DNA from: Treponema peruense
GTDB taxonomy: Bacteria; Spirochaetota; Spirochaetia; Treponematales; Treponemataceae
Length of the DNA stretch: 64,000 nucleotides
Direction of reading: 5' to 3'
NCBI RefSeq assembly: GCF_016117655.1
Contig: NZ_CP064936.1
Coordinates: forward strand, 1,178,001 to 1,242,000
This document shows positions 1 through 8,733 of this stretch, one piece after another. Position numbers and translations under genes: made by a program. The notes under the pieces are model-generated. The model had not been told where the DNA came from, ran no database searches, and worked only from the letters and a program-made list of their open reading frames with translations. Each line of letters starts with the position of its first letter. Position 1 is the first letter of the stretch.

Positions 1-194
1 TTATTACAATCGGAAATTCAACTCCGTTTGAATATAATTCACCTTCTTCAAAAATTGTAAGTCGCCCGTTAAAACCAAAACTTACCGCAAACAGCGTAAT
101 TGCTTGGAAAAAAGGTCAGCCGCTTTCGCCGGCTGTCAGAAAATTTATTGAAATGTTCAGATTCAGTAAGTTTAACAGTCAGGAAAATGTTTGA
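1..194 (+). CDS. LysR-family regulator, C-terminal end (partial)
   Basis: The reading frame is open from the window edge and ends in TGA at 192-194, giving about 63 residues. The residues resemble the end of the LysR substrate-binding domain, with an SRPLKPKLT stretch followed by WKKGQPLSPAVRKFIE, which matches the last strand and helix of many LysR proteins. The N-terminal helix-turn-helix lies outside the window. It is followed by a sequence motif shared with the flavodoxin promoter near 8.13 kb, so this regulator may act on that motif; that link is inference. Confidence 0.7.
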   Translation, partial: ITIGNSTPFEYNSPSSKIVSRPLKPKLTANSVIAWKKGQPLSPAVRKFIEMFRFSKFNSQENV

Positions 195-224
195 ATTTAT
201 TTATACCTTTAGGGCATGTCTTCT

Positions 225-242
225 TATAAAAACAAAGTATTT
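225..242 (+). promoter_or_regulatory. Motif shared with the flavodoxin promoter
   Basis: TATAAAAACAAAGTATTT occurs here and again, identical over 18 bases, at 8130-8147 upstream of the flavodoxin operon. In both places it follows a LysR-type gene and precedes redox or acetyltransferase genes. It is probably a LysR-type operator half or promoter element; no binding evidence exists beyond the repetition. Confidence 0.45.
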
Positions 243-281
243 TTCATAATCTGAATTTAGTGATAAATTCAGATTATGAAA
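242..281. repeat. Perfect 18-bp inverted repeat (hairpin)
   Basis: TTTCATAATCTGAATTTA (242-259) and its exact reverse complement (264-281) flank a 4-base loop GTGA. The stem is long and AT-rich and no T-run follows, so it is not a classical terminator. It sits between the LysR end and the acetyltransferase and could be an operator, a transcript-stabilising hairpin or a remnant of a small mobile repeat. Confidence 0.7.
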
Positions 282-400
282 GAACAAAGACCTGATTTAA
301 GAATTCAAAATAAACCGCGCCACAAAAAAAATTACGCACGGCAAAAAGACTTTCATTTTTTAATAAAGTTCCACCCTTCTCTTGTCTGCATGAAATTGCG

Positions 401-820
401 TTGAAAAAGATTTTTGGTTCTATGGGAGAAAACTGTTACATTCAGCCTCCGATTTACGTGAACATTGGCGATAACATTTTTATCGAGAACCGTGTTTCAA
501 TCAATCCGTATTTTAAATGTATGGCAGCAGGAAAAGTCACGATTGAAGATGATGTAAAAATTGCAATCGGTGTTTCTGTTTTGACAAACAAGCACGATTT
601 TTATGATCGCTATGTTCTTACAATAAAAGATGTTCTGATTAAGAAAAATGCATGGATTGGAGCAGGTGCAATAATTCTTGCAGGCGTTACGATTGGGGAA
701 AATGCAGTTGTAGGTGCCGGAAGTGTTGTAACTCATGATGTTAAAGACGGTGAAGTAGTTGCCGGAAATCCTGCAAGAGTTATAAGAACTCTTGATTTGA
801 ATAAATTTGAAAAAATTTGA
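401..820 (+). CDS. Sugar O-acetyltransferase, left-handed beta-helix, N-terminally eroded
   Basis: This is a hexapeptide-repeat acetyltransferase of the maltose/galactoside O-acetyltransferase (LacA/Maa) type, which transfers acetyl from acetyl-CoA to sugars. Repeats such as GAGAIILAGVTIGENAVVGAGSVV and the C-terminal AGNPARVIR signature are clear, and TNKHDF carries the expected catalytic His. Family members are about 185-200 residues; only 139 follow the TTG at 401. The frame stays open back to 314 and residues there (AKRLSFFNK) weakly resemble the family N-terminus, yet no ATG or good ribosome site is present. I infer a gene that has lost its normal start, possibly a pseudogene. It ends two bases from the convergent helicase stop. 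Confidence 0.75.
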   Translation: MKKIFGSMGENCYIQPPIYVNIGDNIFIENRVSINPYFKCMAAGKVTIEDDVKIAIGVSVLTNKHDFYDRYVLTIKDVLIKKNAWIGAGAIILAGVTIGENAVVGAGSVVTHDVKDGEVVAGNPARVIRTLDLNKFEKI

Positions 821-822
821 TT

Positions 823-3651
823 TCAATTTATTTCGCTCTTAAGCAAGGCCACATCATGACTATTATTCTTCGGTTCTAATCTATTAAGGACTTTCTTTTC
901 CACCTCTTGTGTCCAATAAATTTTTAGTTTTTTTCTTGCACGAGTAATCGCAGTGTAAAAAATACTGTGAGTTATCAATTCATCAATCTCATCCGTTATA
1001 ATAATTTTAACAGAATCATATTCCAATCCTTGTGCTTTGTGAATTGAAACAGCATATGCAATTTGAAACGGAACAATTGTTTTTGAAGCACCATCATCAT
1101 CCTCATCTGTACTTTTGTTTTTATTAACTGCAAAGCGGATAATTGAATTGCCGTTTTCAGTACTTCCAATAATCTTAAAATCATAATCCTCCACATTTAG
1201 CTCAATAAGTGGTCTATCAATCTCTATATCAAATTGAATGCGCTCGGTTGGCTTGTCTTTATCCAAAGTTATAAAATCTAAAATTCGGGCTTTCATATTA
1301 TTATGAATAATCGGCACTTGTTCTTTATTCTGACTAAAAAAATTATCAGCAGAATCATTAAACAGGATTGGATCACCAACTTTATATCGTTGTATCCCTC
1401 TCCATATCTCTTTGCCACTATTGTTTTCTTGCATAAAGTGATTAATATTATTAATTCCGTATAGTCCGCCATAATTCAGACAAAGAATTATTTCTTTGTC
1501 CTCGACAGAAGCAAAAATAGAAGGATCAAGGTTAGCTGAGAATTCACCACCTTGCAATCTATCAAGGACATCATCTTCCATTCTGCGTATATTATCCCAT
1601 AATGCAAGTAGCTGCTTACTGTCACTTCTATATGGCTTAGTTAATTCACAAACTGCTGATTTCGGCAAAAAACTACGAACAGCATCAAACCAATTACCAA
1701 ATTCAATAGCTTCTATCTGATAAGTGTCTCCAACTAAGACAAGTAGCTTGAATTTCGCAAGTTCAAGCAACTTTCTCATATTTTGATTACTAATAGTACT
1801 ACATTCATCAATTATAAGAATGTCATAATCTCGTTTCAAATCCTTTGTATTTATAAACTTAGTAATCGTCATAAACTCACAATTTGATGATGCAGCAACT
1901 TTTCTCTTAAGATTATTCACCGCAGGATTTGTATGAGCTAAATAAATCCTAGAATAATTATTAAAAAGGTGCGAAACATGATTTATAAGAGTTGTTTTGC
2001 CGGTGCCTGCAGAACCATATATTACAGAAACCTGTGACTTGGTGAACATATTTATAAGTACTTTTCTCTTTTCGTCAGAATCAATTTGGTAATCTGTATT
2101 TTGAAGCCAATGATTCACCATATTAGAATAGTTTTCCACACCATTCATTGCCAAGCTTTTTATTCTTTGAATAATTGCAAGGGTATCATCTTTATAACTC
2201 TCAATAAAAATATGATCATTCTTTATTATTAACTTGCGAGCTTGTTGCTTTTCACTAGTATATAATTTCCTATTGTAGGTTTTAACGAGCATATCAACAT
2301 CATTAATATCACCTAGCTTATACTTACTATCATTTTCACATTTTTCTAATGACGTAAAAAGAACTCCTTTCTGCTCTGTATTATTTTTAACCACCCATGC
2401 TAAAATCTCATGTTCACGTCCAGTAACATCAAGGCAATCAAATAAATCTGAAATGCTCGGTACGTGATGTTTCAAAGCGGAACAAAAAGGCATTGTATCA
2501 AAAGGAATACATTCATAAGCTAAATAAAGATGTGAAAGCTTAAAATTTCCTCCTACATATTCATACTTGCATTCTTGATAATTCCATTTTCAATGCTCTT
2601 TATACTGATCTTTAATAATTCTGTTCGTCATATGATGAAGCAAATACCGAAGAACATTGCAACCCGGTTTTTCATTTTTTATAATCGATCGACAAGTATC
2701 AAGTACATCAAAAAAATGTCGAGTGTTGCCTTTAGGTACTATTCTATCATGGACTTCTTGGTAAACCTCATCTGAAAACATAATAATTTCAGACAAACTT
2801 ACTCCTGTTTCAGTTAAATATCGAGCAAAATTTCGCTGTTCTGATTGACCTGGAGTAAGTTCATTATTATCTATGAGTTTACTAAAATTTGAAAACTCGC
2901 ATGGACGAATACTTACTTCCCAATCCACGATAATTCGAATCGGCATTTGTTTGTCAAACAAATCTATATAATTATCGGCAATGGCAAATTTAACCGCATA
3001 AAAATCTGTAATTTCAATATTAGTAAACGCAATTATACGGTCCGTTTTACTTGATCTATCATTTGCAGAAATAAAAGCAACTTCATAGTATATTTTATTG
3101 CCAAAAAAGAATGGTTTAATTGTATGAATATAGAAACGATCGAATCGGAAACCATTTCTAATAGGAGTTTTATATTGATCTACTTTTTGAGCAATTTTCT
3201 CATAATATTCTTTAAAACAATCATCAGCTTCTAATGGAAACTGTTCAAGATTGGAAAGCACGTCAATCGAATATTTTTCATGTAAAAAATTTTTTATACG
3301 AAGCAGGTATTCATAATATTTCAACATCAACCGTTCTGAATTCTCTTCTTCTAAAGTACGATGTGAAACTGATACTTGCAAAAAATGATGAAAGCGCGAC
3401 AAATGACGTAAAGAACTCTCGTTTTTTACATATTTAACAGCTTTTTGAATATTTTCATGTGAATCTTCTATATCATCGTCATTAGCATAGACTTTTAGCA
3501 TAATATGTTCTACAAAATGTCGAAGTTGAGAAAGAATGTCTTGCGAAATCTGCCCTCTTGATAAATTACTCATATTACTGATATGACGACATATAACTTT
3601 ATCCGTTTTTAAAATTTGCTCATCAATTTGTAAATTAGGTTTTGCAATCAT
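823..3651 (-). pseudogene. RecD-like superfamily 1 helicase split by an in-frame TGA
   Basis: Two open frames in the same phase, 3651-2590 (353 residues) and 2589-823, are separated only by a TGA at 2592-2590. The 32 codons between that stop and the ATG at 2493 read as good protein (YVGGNFKLSHLYLAYE), so this is one gene of about 942 codons broken by a nonsense mutation. The C-terminal part is a SF1 helicase: Walker A GSAGTGKTT, Walker B IIDECS, and the late motifs SIHKAQGLEY and YTAITRARK. The N-terminal 350 residues are a family-specific domain I cannot name. The start at 3651 has a good GGAG site. It lies 41 bases after the recombinase and is probably co-transcribed. Function (mobile-element accessory or defence) is unknown. 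Confidence 0.75.
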
Positions 3652-3691
3652 ATTATCACTCCATCTGTATTTCTAATATTAATCATTACCT

Positions 3692-4625
3692 CTATGCTTC
3701 TTTTTTTGAAGTATACTTTTGGCTCTTTCGCTTACTACCACTATCCCCCCCCCTTACCATATTACTCCTTTGAGCCTTTTCAATCTGTACTGCTTCAAAA
3801 ACTTCTTTAGATATTATCGCCGGGTTATTATTTGTTGCCATATAATGAACTTCGCTTTTACTTGTTTTCAACAATCGAACATCCCCTGTGTACTTCTCAT
3901 TACTCAGCATGACATCTATTGTTCTCTTACACCATTTCTCTTTTCCTGTAGGAGAAGGAATTTTTCGCTTTTCAAGTTCTTTAATAATCCCCAAAATACT
4001 TTGATCACTCAAATATAATTCAAATATCAGCTTTACATTTTCTGCTGTTTCTTCATCAATAATTAACTTACCTTCTTCATTATGTTTATACCCATAACAC
4101 TTTCTATCATATAATTTTGAGGTTCCTGAAGCTGCTCCTTGCTTAATGCCCCATTTTATATTTTCACTTCGAGACTCATTTTCTGCTTGTGCAAAAGATT
4201 CAATAATTGAAATCATTAAGTCACTGTCTGTGTTTGCTGTATCAAGTTCTTCCTGTTCAAATATTACACGAACACCAGCTTTCTTTAATTTGCTCAATGC
4301 TTCTATAGTTTCAACAGTATCTCTTCCAAAACGGCTAATGCTCTTCGTAAAAATAATATCTAATTTATGGGATGTACAATCATCCAGCATACGGTTAAAT
4401 TCCTTGCGTGAAGAACCTGTTTTGCTAGTAGAAATATCCATATAAACATCCACAAGAAGCCATTGCGGTGTAGCCGCCGTTATTTTTGTTAAATGTGATA
4501 CTTGAGCGACCAAACTGTGTAACTGCTCTGAACTATTCGTACTGACACGACAATAGATTCCGATACGCTTGTCTCGTTTCTGCGGTATGTGGTGGTATGA
4601 AATGAACTTTTTTATAATTGTCCAT
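3692..4625 (-). pseudogene. Large serine recombinase, disrupted near its 5' end
   Basis: Serine recombinase of the large resolvase/integrase class. The catalytic-serine motif YCRVSTN is encoded just upstream of 4513 in the open frame, followed by the resolvase core (FTKSISRFGRDT; SFAQAENESRSENI) and a Recombinase domain (GKEKWCKRTIDVMLSNEKYTGD). No ATG, GTG or TTG with a ribosome site exists in that frame upstream of the serine. The only well-placed start, ATG at 4625 preceded by GAGGAG, is in another frame and reads MDNYKKVHFIPPHT, a plausible recombinase N-terminus. I infer a one-base frameshift around 4570-4585. A nine-G run sits near the 3' end of the coding strand. Normal length is 500 or so; this one lacks the long C-terminal extension. 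Confidence 0.7.
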
Positions 4626-4858
4626 ACCTCATCTCCTCTACAAATAGGTAATCTACTCTGATAACATTTCCATATAGGCTAATCAACACTTATATTCATT
4701 ATTGTACATGATAACTAGCCCTTTTACAACCATTTTATCTACTCAACCCCCATTTAACAATCCTATCTCCACAACCTTCCCATATCAATCCCGTGTACTC
4801 AATCCTCTGCCTATTTTTCATCTTGATATGTTTCCACGGAGCAATCAGACATAAAAAA

Positions 4859-4901
4859 TCCGGGAGCCAGAACCGTTGTCTAAACAGTCCCAACTCCCGG
4901 A
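4859..4901. repeat. Inverted repeat in the recombinase-proximal flank
   Basis: TCCGGGAG (4859-4866) and CTCCCGGA (4894-4901) form an 8-bp stem around 27 bases. It lies in about 350 bases between the recombinase start (4625) and the permease remnant (4977) that otherwise show no gene. The location suggests an end structure or terminator of the recombinase-carrying element; that role is inferred. Confidence 0.5.
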
Positions 4902-4976
4902 AATCCCTTGTTTCCTACACTTTTTCAGTTCCTTATTTACCAACCCTTGACATCAATACTACCGTCTCAACATGTC

Positions 4977-5189
4977 TGCGGTGGCGGAACAGTTCCACTT
5001 TTACAGGAATGGCTTTACAATGGAATGAGTGCTGGAAGTGCTGCCGCTTTTATGATTACAGGACCTGCAACAAAAATTACAAATCTTGGCGCATTGAAAA
5101 CTTCACTCGGAATCAAACATTTTGTGTTTTATATTTTGTTTGTGTTTTTATTTTCGCTTTTGACAGGCGTTTTTGTGAATTTGTTTTAA
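4977..5189 (+). pseudogene. YraQ/DUF318-type permease, C-terminal remnant
   Basis: About 70 residues of a predicted permease: the conserved ATKITNLGALK segment followed by a hydrophobic membrane helix (FVFYILFVFLFSLLTGVF) typical of the end of DUF318/YraQ permeases. The similarity starts abruptly near CGGGTVPL at about 4977; bases before it belong to other sequence. The family is around 300-340 residues, so at least three quarters of the gene is missing. Its truncation next to the serine recombinase suggests the element inserted into, or recombined with, this gene. Confidence 0.65.
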
Positions 5190-5332
5190 GTGAAAAAGGA
5201 CAGTAATTTTTTTGAGGATAATTTTATTTGCTAAAAATGGAAGTATACGCGCACTCATAGAAAGATTTTCCGACAAACTTTAATTATTTTGTCATTGTTC
5301 CCAGATGCAGAGCTGTTTCCATATTTATTATT
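5190..5332. other. Short intergenic gap, nothing recognised
   Basis: AT-rich sequence between the permease remnant and the convergent DUF3737 gene. I see no open frame, strong hairpin or promoter. Confidence 0.5.
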
Positions 5333-6232
5333 TTACAAACTTGTTAAAACAGGATTTTTTAGGTAATCGTAAACTCTTTTTACTTCACTTGGTTTAAGAG
5401 TGTCAATCAATATTTTTCCTTTTGCCTGGGGAATATCAAAAATTATTTTTCCTACTTCCGGAACACGAATTACTCCTGAAAGCGGATTTTTTATACTTTC
5501 TACATAAGATGTAATGTTGGCTTGAACTTCTGATCTTTCAAAACATAAATCGGTATTCACCATTTCGCACTCAACAAGCTTAAGATTTTTACAATAACAA
5601 AACGGCTGTGTTCCGCTGATTTTACAATTGATCAGAGTCAAATTATCAGAATACCAGGCAAGATATTCCCCGTTTACAGTGCTGTTTCTAACTGTTACAT
5701 TTTTGCAATGCCAGAATGCATCTTTTGTATCAAATAAACAGTTGTCAAATTCGGCATTAATAATATATTGAAAAGAATATTTTCCATTAAACTGAACATT
5801 TTCAAATTTTAAATTTGAAGAACGCATCATAAAATATTAACTTTCTGCTGAAGTATTTTTCATTTGGATTTTGTTTACTGACCAACCGAATTCCGGAGAA
5901 TTAATATCGCAGTTTTCAATAACAACATCGTTGCATTCTCTAAGAGCTTTTATTCCGTGCATTTTTGTATTTTGAATTTCAATATTCGCTGAATACCATA
6001 AAGCCGCCCTGCAGAATTCTGTCATATTTGAATTTGAAATTTTTAGTCCGCGATTGTGCCAGAAAGGATAACGGAGATTAAAAAAACAGTTGTCAACTTC
6101 AATTTTACGGCATTCTTTTAATGCACTTTCACCGTCTGCGATTCCGTCAAAAGAACAGTTTTTAAGTATTAATTCTGAACTATCGTACAAAGCTCTTTCT
6201 TCGTCAAATTTCTGATTTTCTATTGTTTTCAT
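5333..6232 (-). pseudogene. DUF3737 beta-helix protein interrupted by in-frame TAA
   Basis: DUF3737 proteins (about 280-300 residues) are made of short repeated strands of the right-handed beta-helix type and are of unknown function. Here the first 131 residues (6232-5840) and the last 165 (from 5830) are in the same frame, separated by TAA at 5839-5837 and two codons. The joint reads NTSAES-stop-YFMMRSSNL, where family members appear to have a Glu, so GAA to TAA is the simplest explanation. Repeated N-C motifs (ALRECNDVVIENCD, FWHCKNVTVRNS) run through both halves. It lies 24 bases after the 85-residue gene and is probably in its operon. Confidence 0.75.
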
Positions 6233-6255
6233 TCTACTTTGAGAATCTCCTTTAT

Positions 6256-6504
6256 TTACTGTTCTTTATTCCGTTTAATCTGATAAACAAGATAATCAAG
6301 ACAGTCAATTTGTTTTTCTTTATCGTGAATTAAATTTAAAAGACAGCTTCTGTGTTGTTCCAAAAGTTTTGACAATTCTTCAAAATCATCTTCTTCCAGC
6401 TGTGTCATAATGCGCTGAACCATTTTCTGTGTACATCCTGCATCCTGTAAATTTTGTATAACGACCTGTCTGGAACCGTAATTTTCAGATTTTTCCAAAT
6501 TCAT
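6256..6504 (-). CDS. Small conserved hypothetical protein, about 82 residues
   Basis: A small, soluble, helical, charged protein with no membrane segment or signal peptide. The core (TQKMVQRIMTQLEEDDF, LLEQHRSCLLNLIHDKEKQ) reads as two or three amphipathic helices. I do not recognise a named family; it resembles small proteins that sit beside DUF3737 genes. The ATG at 6504 is preceded by AAAGG at 8 bases; an in-frame GTG at 6513 is the alternative. It is divergent from the LysR gene at 6664, so the 150-base gap probably contains both promoters. Confidence 0.65.
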   Translation of the reverse strand: MNLEKSENYGSRQVVIQNLQDAGCTQKMVQRIMTQLEEDDFEELSKLLEQHRSCLLNLIHDKEKQIDCLDYLVYQIKRNKEQ

Positions 6505-6558
6505 TTTAAACACCTTTTTTTATTTACAATCAAATTATAGTTTTATTCAAAAAACTTA

Positions 6559-6568
6559 TCAAATACTT
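6559..6568 (+). promoter_or_regulatory. Possible LysR autoregulatory half-site
   Basis: TCAAATACTT occurs in the divergent LysR/85-residue promoter region and is identical to 8081-8090, the left arm of the inverted repeat ahead of the flavodoxin operon. A shared half-site in the regulator's own promoter is typical of LysR systems, but ten AT-rich bases are weak evidence. Confidence 0.3.
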
Positions 6569-6663
6569 ATTTTTAATGCATTTTTATATTTTAAAACTAT
6601 AGAAAAATGTGATATTATATTTTTGTATTCAGACAACATTCAAAAAACGGAGGAAATTGTAAA

Positions 6664-7545
6664 ATGGAAATTCGTGTTTTAAAATATTTTCTTACGGTAA
6701 CAAGAGAACAAAGTATAAATCGTGCTGCTGAATCACTTCACTTGTCACAACCATCTCTTTCAACTCAAATTCGAAATATGGAAGAAGAACTCGGTAAACA
6801 GCTTTTAATCCGCGGAACAAAAGGTACAAGAAAAATCACTTTAACCGAAGAAGGAATGATCTTAAAAAAACGTGCAGAAGAAATCTTAAATCTTATAGAA
6901 AAAACTGAAAATGAAATTTCACTTTCTGATAATATAATTGCAGGTGATGTGTATATCGGAGCCGGCGAAACAGATGCAGTAAGACTTCTTGCAAAAATTG
7001 CAAAAGAAATTCAATCAAATTATCCAGACATTCATTATCATATTTCAAGCGGTAATGCAGAATTTGTTCTGGAACAGTTGGACAAAGGCTTGATTGATTT
7101 TGGCCTGGTTTTTGGAAATGTCGATTCAAAAAAATATAATTCCTTAAAACTTTCTTCTAAAGATACTTGGGGAGTTTTGATGCGTAAAGATTCAGAACTT
7201 TCACACAAAAAGTACATTACGCCAAAAGACTTGTATGACAAACCGCTGATCATTTCACATCAAAGAAATCAAGGTGGAGACTTCAGTTCATGGCTTAACT
7301 GCAATCTTGAAAAGTTGAATATTGTTGCAACTTACAATTTATTATTCAACGCATCTCTTCTTGTAGATGAAGGATTGGGTTATGCAATTGTACTTGATAA
7401 AATAATCAATACGGGAGATAACAGCAATTTGTGTTTTAGGCCTCTTGAACCTGCAGTTGAAGCTGAACTGTCATTTATCTGGAAAAAATACCAGGTTTTC
7501 TCAAAAGCTGCAGAACAGTTTTTAATTAAGCTTAAGGAAAGTTAA
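6664..7545 (+). CDS. LysR-family transcriptional regulator
   Basis: Full-length LysR regulator (293 residues). The N-terminal winged helix-turn-helix is textbook: LKYFLTVTREQSINRAAESL then LSQPSLSTQIRNMEEELGKQ. A periplasmic-binding-protein-like effector domain follows from about residue 90. The start has a strong GGAGG site nine bases upstream. It is divergent from the small 6504 gene and lies upstream, on the same strand, of the flavodoxin/cupin cluster. LysR genes beside flavodoxin, cupin and carboxymuconolactone decarboxylase genes usually sense redox or quinone-like stress; that assignment here is by context. Confidence 0.9.
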   Translation: MEIRVLKYFLTVTREQSINRAAESLHLSQPSLSTQIRNMEEELGKQLLIRGTKGTRKITLTEEGMILKKRAEEILNLIEKTENEISLSDNIIAGDVYIGAGETDAVRLLAKIAKEIQSNYPDIHYHISSGNAEFVLEQLDKGLIDFGLVFGNVDSKKYNSLKLSSKDTWGVLMRKDSELSHKKYITPKDLYDKPLIISHQRNQGGDFSSWLNCNLEKLNIVATYNLLFNASLLVDEGLGYAIVLDKIINTGDNSNLCFRPLEPAVEAELSFIWKKYQVFSKAAEQFLIKLKES

Positions 7546-7592
7546 CAGTTATTTGAAAAATGGGAATGAAATTTAAAATAAATTGACCTGCC

Positions 7593-7642
7593 AAAAAAAA
7601 TAAGCTTAAATAGGACTGTTTCCCAGATTAGCTTATTTTTAT
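7593..7642 (+). terminator. Terminator-like hairpin after the LysR gene
   Basis: AAAAATAAGCT (7596-7606) and AGCTTATTTTT (7630-7640) form an 11-bp stem with a 23-base loop, with an A-run before and a T-run within the 3' arm. It is usable in both directions. Confidence 0.6.
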
Positions 7643-7653
7643 ATTACAGAAGG

Positions 7654-7844
7654 TTACATATCTTTTATGCCCGTCACATTGAAGATAATATAATCAATCC
7701 TGAAAAAAAGATGCAAGACATTTTAAGACTTAGGCCGGAGCATTTCCTTTAGCAAAAATAGGAGATGGTGGAATTGTCTGTACAGGCTCCGAACTCCTCC
7801 TCGTGCATAAAGGTGTTACAACAATTCCGGTAGAATATTTGTAA
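7654..7844 (+). pseudogene. Fragment of an unidentified protein with a frameshift
   Basis: Two adjacent frames give convincing protein-like sequence: FYARHIEDNIINPEKKMQDI then, after a one-base shift near 7740, AKIGDGGIVCTGSELLLVHK, ending VEYL-stop at 7842-7844. No start codon with a ribosome site is visible. I do not recognise the family. It appears to be the tail of a lost gene. Confidence 0.4.
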
Positions 7845-7863
7845 AAAAATTAAGAAAGCTATT

Positions 7864-8061
7864 ATGGAAGAAAAAATGAAATTTATAAACTTTTACAGTC
7901 TTGCATTTATGTTTTTAATAATTCCGTCAACAATTTTTCTGGTAAGTGAAATTTTTACACATTACATTCCTCTTATTGCATTGGCTGTAATTTTTGCACC
8001 TTGCTATGTATTTTCCTGTAAATATAACATTCTTCCTTGCTTAGAATTTTGTTTATTTTAA
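7864..8061 (+). CDS. Short hydrophobic ORF, doubtful
   Basis: Sixty-five residues with two hydrophobic stretches (YSLAFMFLIIPSTIFLV and IPLIALAVIFAPCYVF) that could be membrane helices. There is no good Shine-Dalgarno and the C-terminus is ragged. It sits in a remnant-rich gap and may be the start of a truncated membrane protein. No family recognised. Confidence 0.25.
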   Translation: MEEKMKFINFYSLAFMFLIIPSTIFLVSEIFTHYIPLIALAVIFAPCYVFSCKYNILPCLEFCLF

Positions 8062-8081
8062 CACATGGGTATTTTTCTATT

Positions 8082-8148
8082 CAAATACTTTGTTATCATG
8101 AAACGATATACTTTAAAAGTATAATTTCCTATAAAAACAAAGTATTTG
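8082..8148. promoter_or_regulatory. Nested inverted repeats ahead of the flavodoxin operon, candidate LysR operator
   Basis: CAAATACTTTGTT (8082-8094) and AACAAAGTATTTG (8136-8148) are perfect 13-bp inverted arms separated by 41 bases. Between them lies a second palindrome, TATACTTT-A-AAAGTATA (8107-8123). The right arm is part of the 18-base motif repeated at 225-242. The distance to the flavodoxin start is about 60 bases. The geometry suits cooperative binding by a dimer-of-dimers LysR regulator. Confidence 0.5.
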
Positions 8149-8208
8149 TAATGCTTCTGAAATCGTTGTAAATTAATTTTATAAAGAATTTTGTGAGAGG
8201 TAAATTCC

Positions 8209-8730
8209 ATGAAAAAAATCATTACATTGTTCACAGCGTTATTTATTGGAGGAATTGTTATGGCACAATCAAAATCGGCAGTAATTTATTTTTCTGCAAC
8301 TGGAATTACAAGATCAGTAGCACAAAAAATTGCAGGAATTACAGGAAGCGATTTAATAGAAATCAAACCGGAACAGCCTTATACTTCACAGGATTTGAAC
8401 TGGAATGACAATAATTCACGCACAACAAAAGAATGCAACGCACTCGAAACAATTCGTCCTGCAATGAAAGTAAAAATTGATATTTCAGGTTACGACACAA
8501 TTTACTTGGGATATCCAATCTGGTGGTATCAGGCGCCGAATATCGTTTACACATTTGTAGAAAGCGCAGACTTTTCAGGTAAAACAGTTTATCCGTTCTG
8601 CACATCGGGTGGAAGTTCAATCGGAACAAGCGCAACAAATCTTGCAAAAAAAACACCTGGCGCAGTTTGGAAAAGCGGCAAAAGATTTGGCAGAAATGTG
8701 AGTGAAAACGAAGTTAAAAACTGGAGGTAG
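8209..8730 (+). CDS. Flavodoxin with N-terminal signal sequence and internal start
   Basis: Flavodoxin-like FMN protein (173 residues). After a hydrophobic leader the FMN phosphate-binding loop reads YFSATGITRSVAQK; YLGYPIWWYQAPN gives the isoalloxazine-contacting Trp loop and PFCTSGGSSIG the third loop. The first 17 residues end in VMA before Gln, a standard signal peptidase I site, so a periplasmic form is predicted. At that same place the DNA carries GGAGG (8248-8252), seven bases, then ATG (8260), so a cytosolic form starting MAQSKSAVIYF is also possible. It is the first gene of the cluster driven from the 8.1-kb operator region. Its role is probably electron transfer or quinone reduction under oxidative stress. 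Confidence 0.85.
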   Translation: MKKIITLFTALFIGGIVMAQSKSAVIYFSATGITRSVAQKIAGITGSDLIEIKPEQPYTSQDLNWNDNNSRTTKECNALETIRPAMKVKIDISGYDTIYLGYPIWWYQAPNIVYTFVESADFSGKTVYPFCTSGGSSIGTSATNLAKKTPGAVWKSGKRFGRNVSENEVKNWR

Positions 8731-8733
8731 AAA

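Noticed and set aside
2590-2592. TGA in the helicase read as selenocysteine
   Set aside because: Helicases of this type are not known selenoproteins, no hairpin suitable for a bacterial SECIS follows directly, and nearby genes also carry nonsense TAA and TAG, so decay explains it better.
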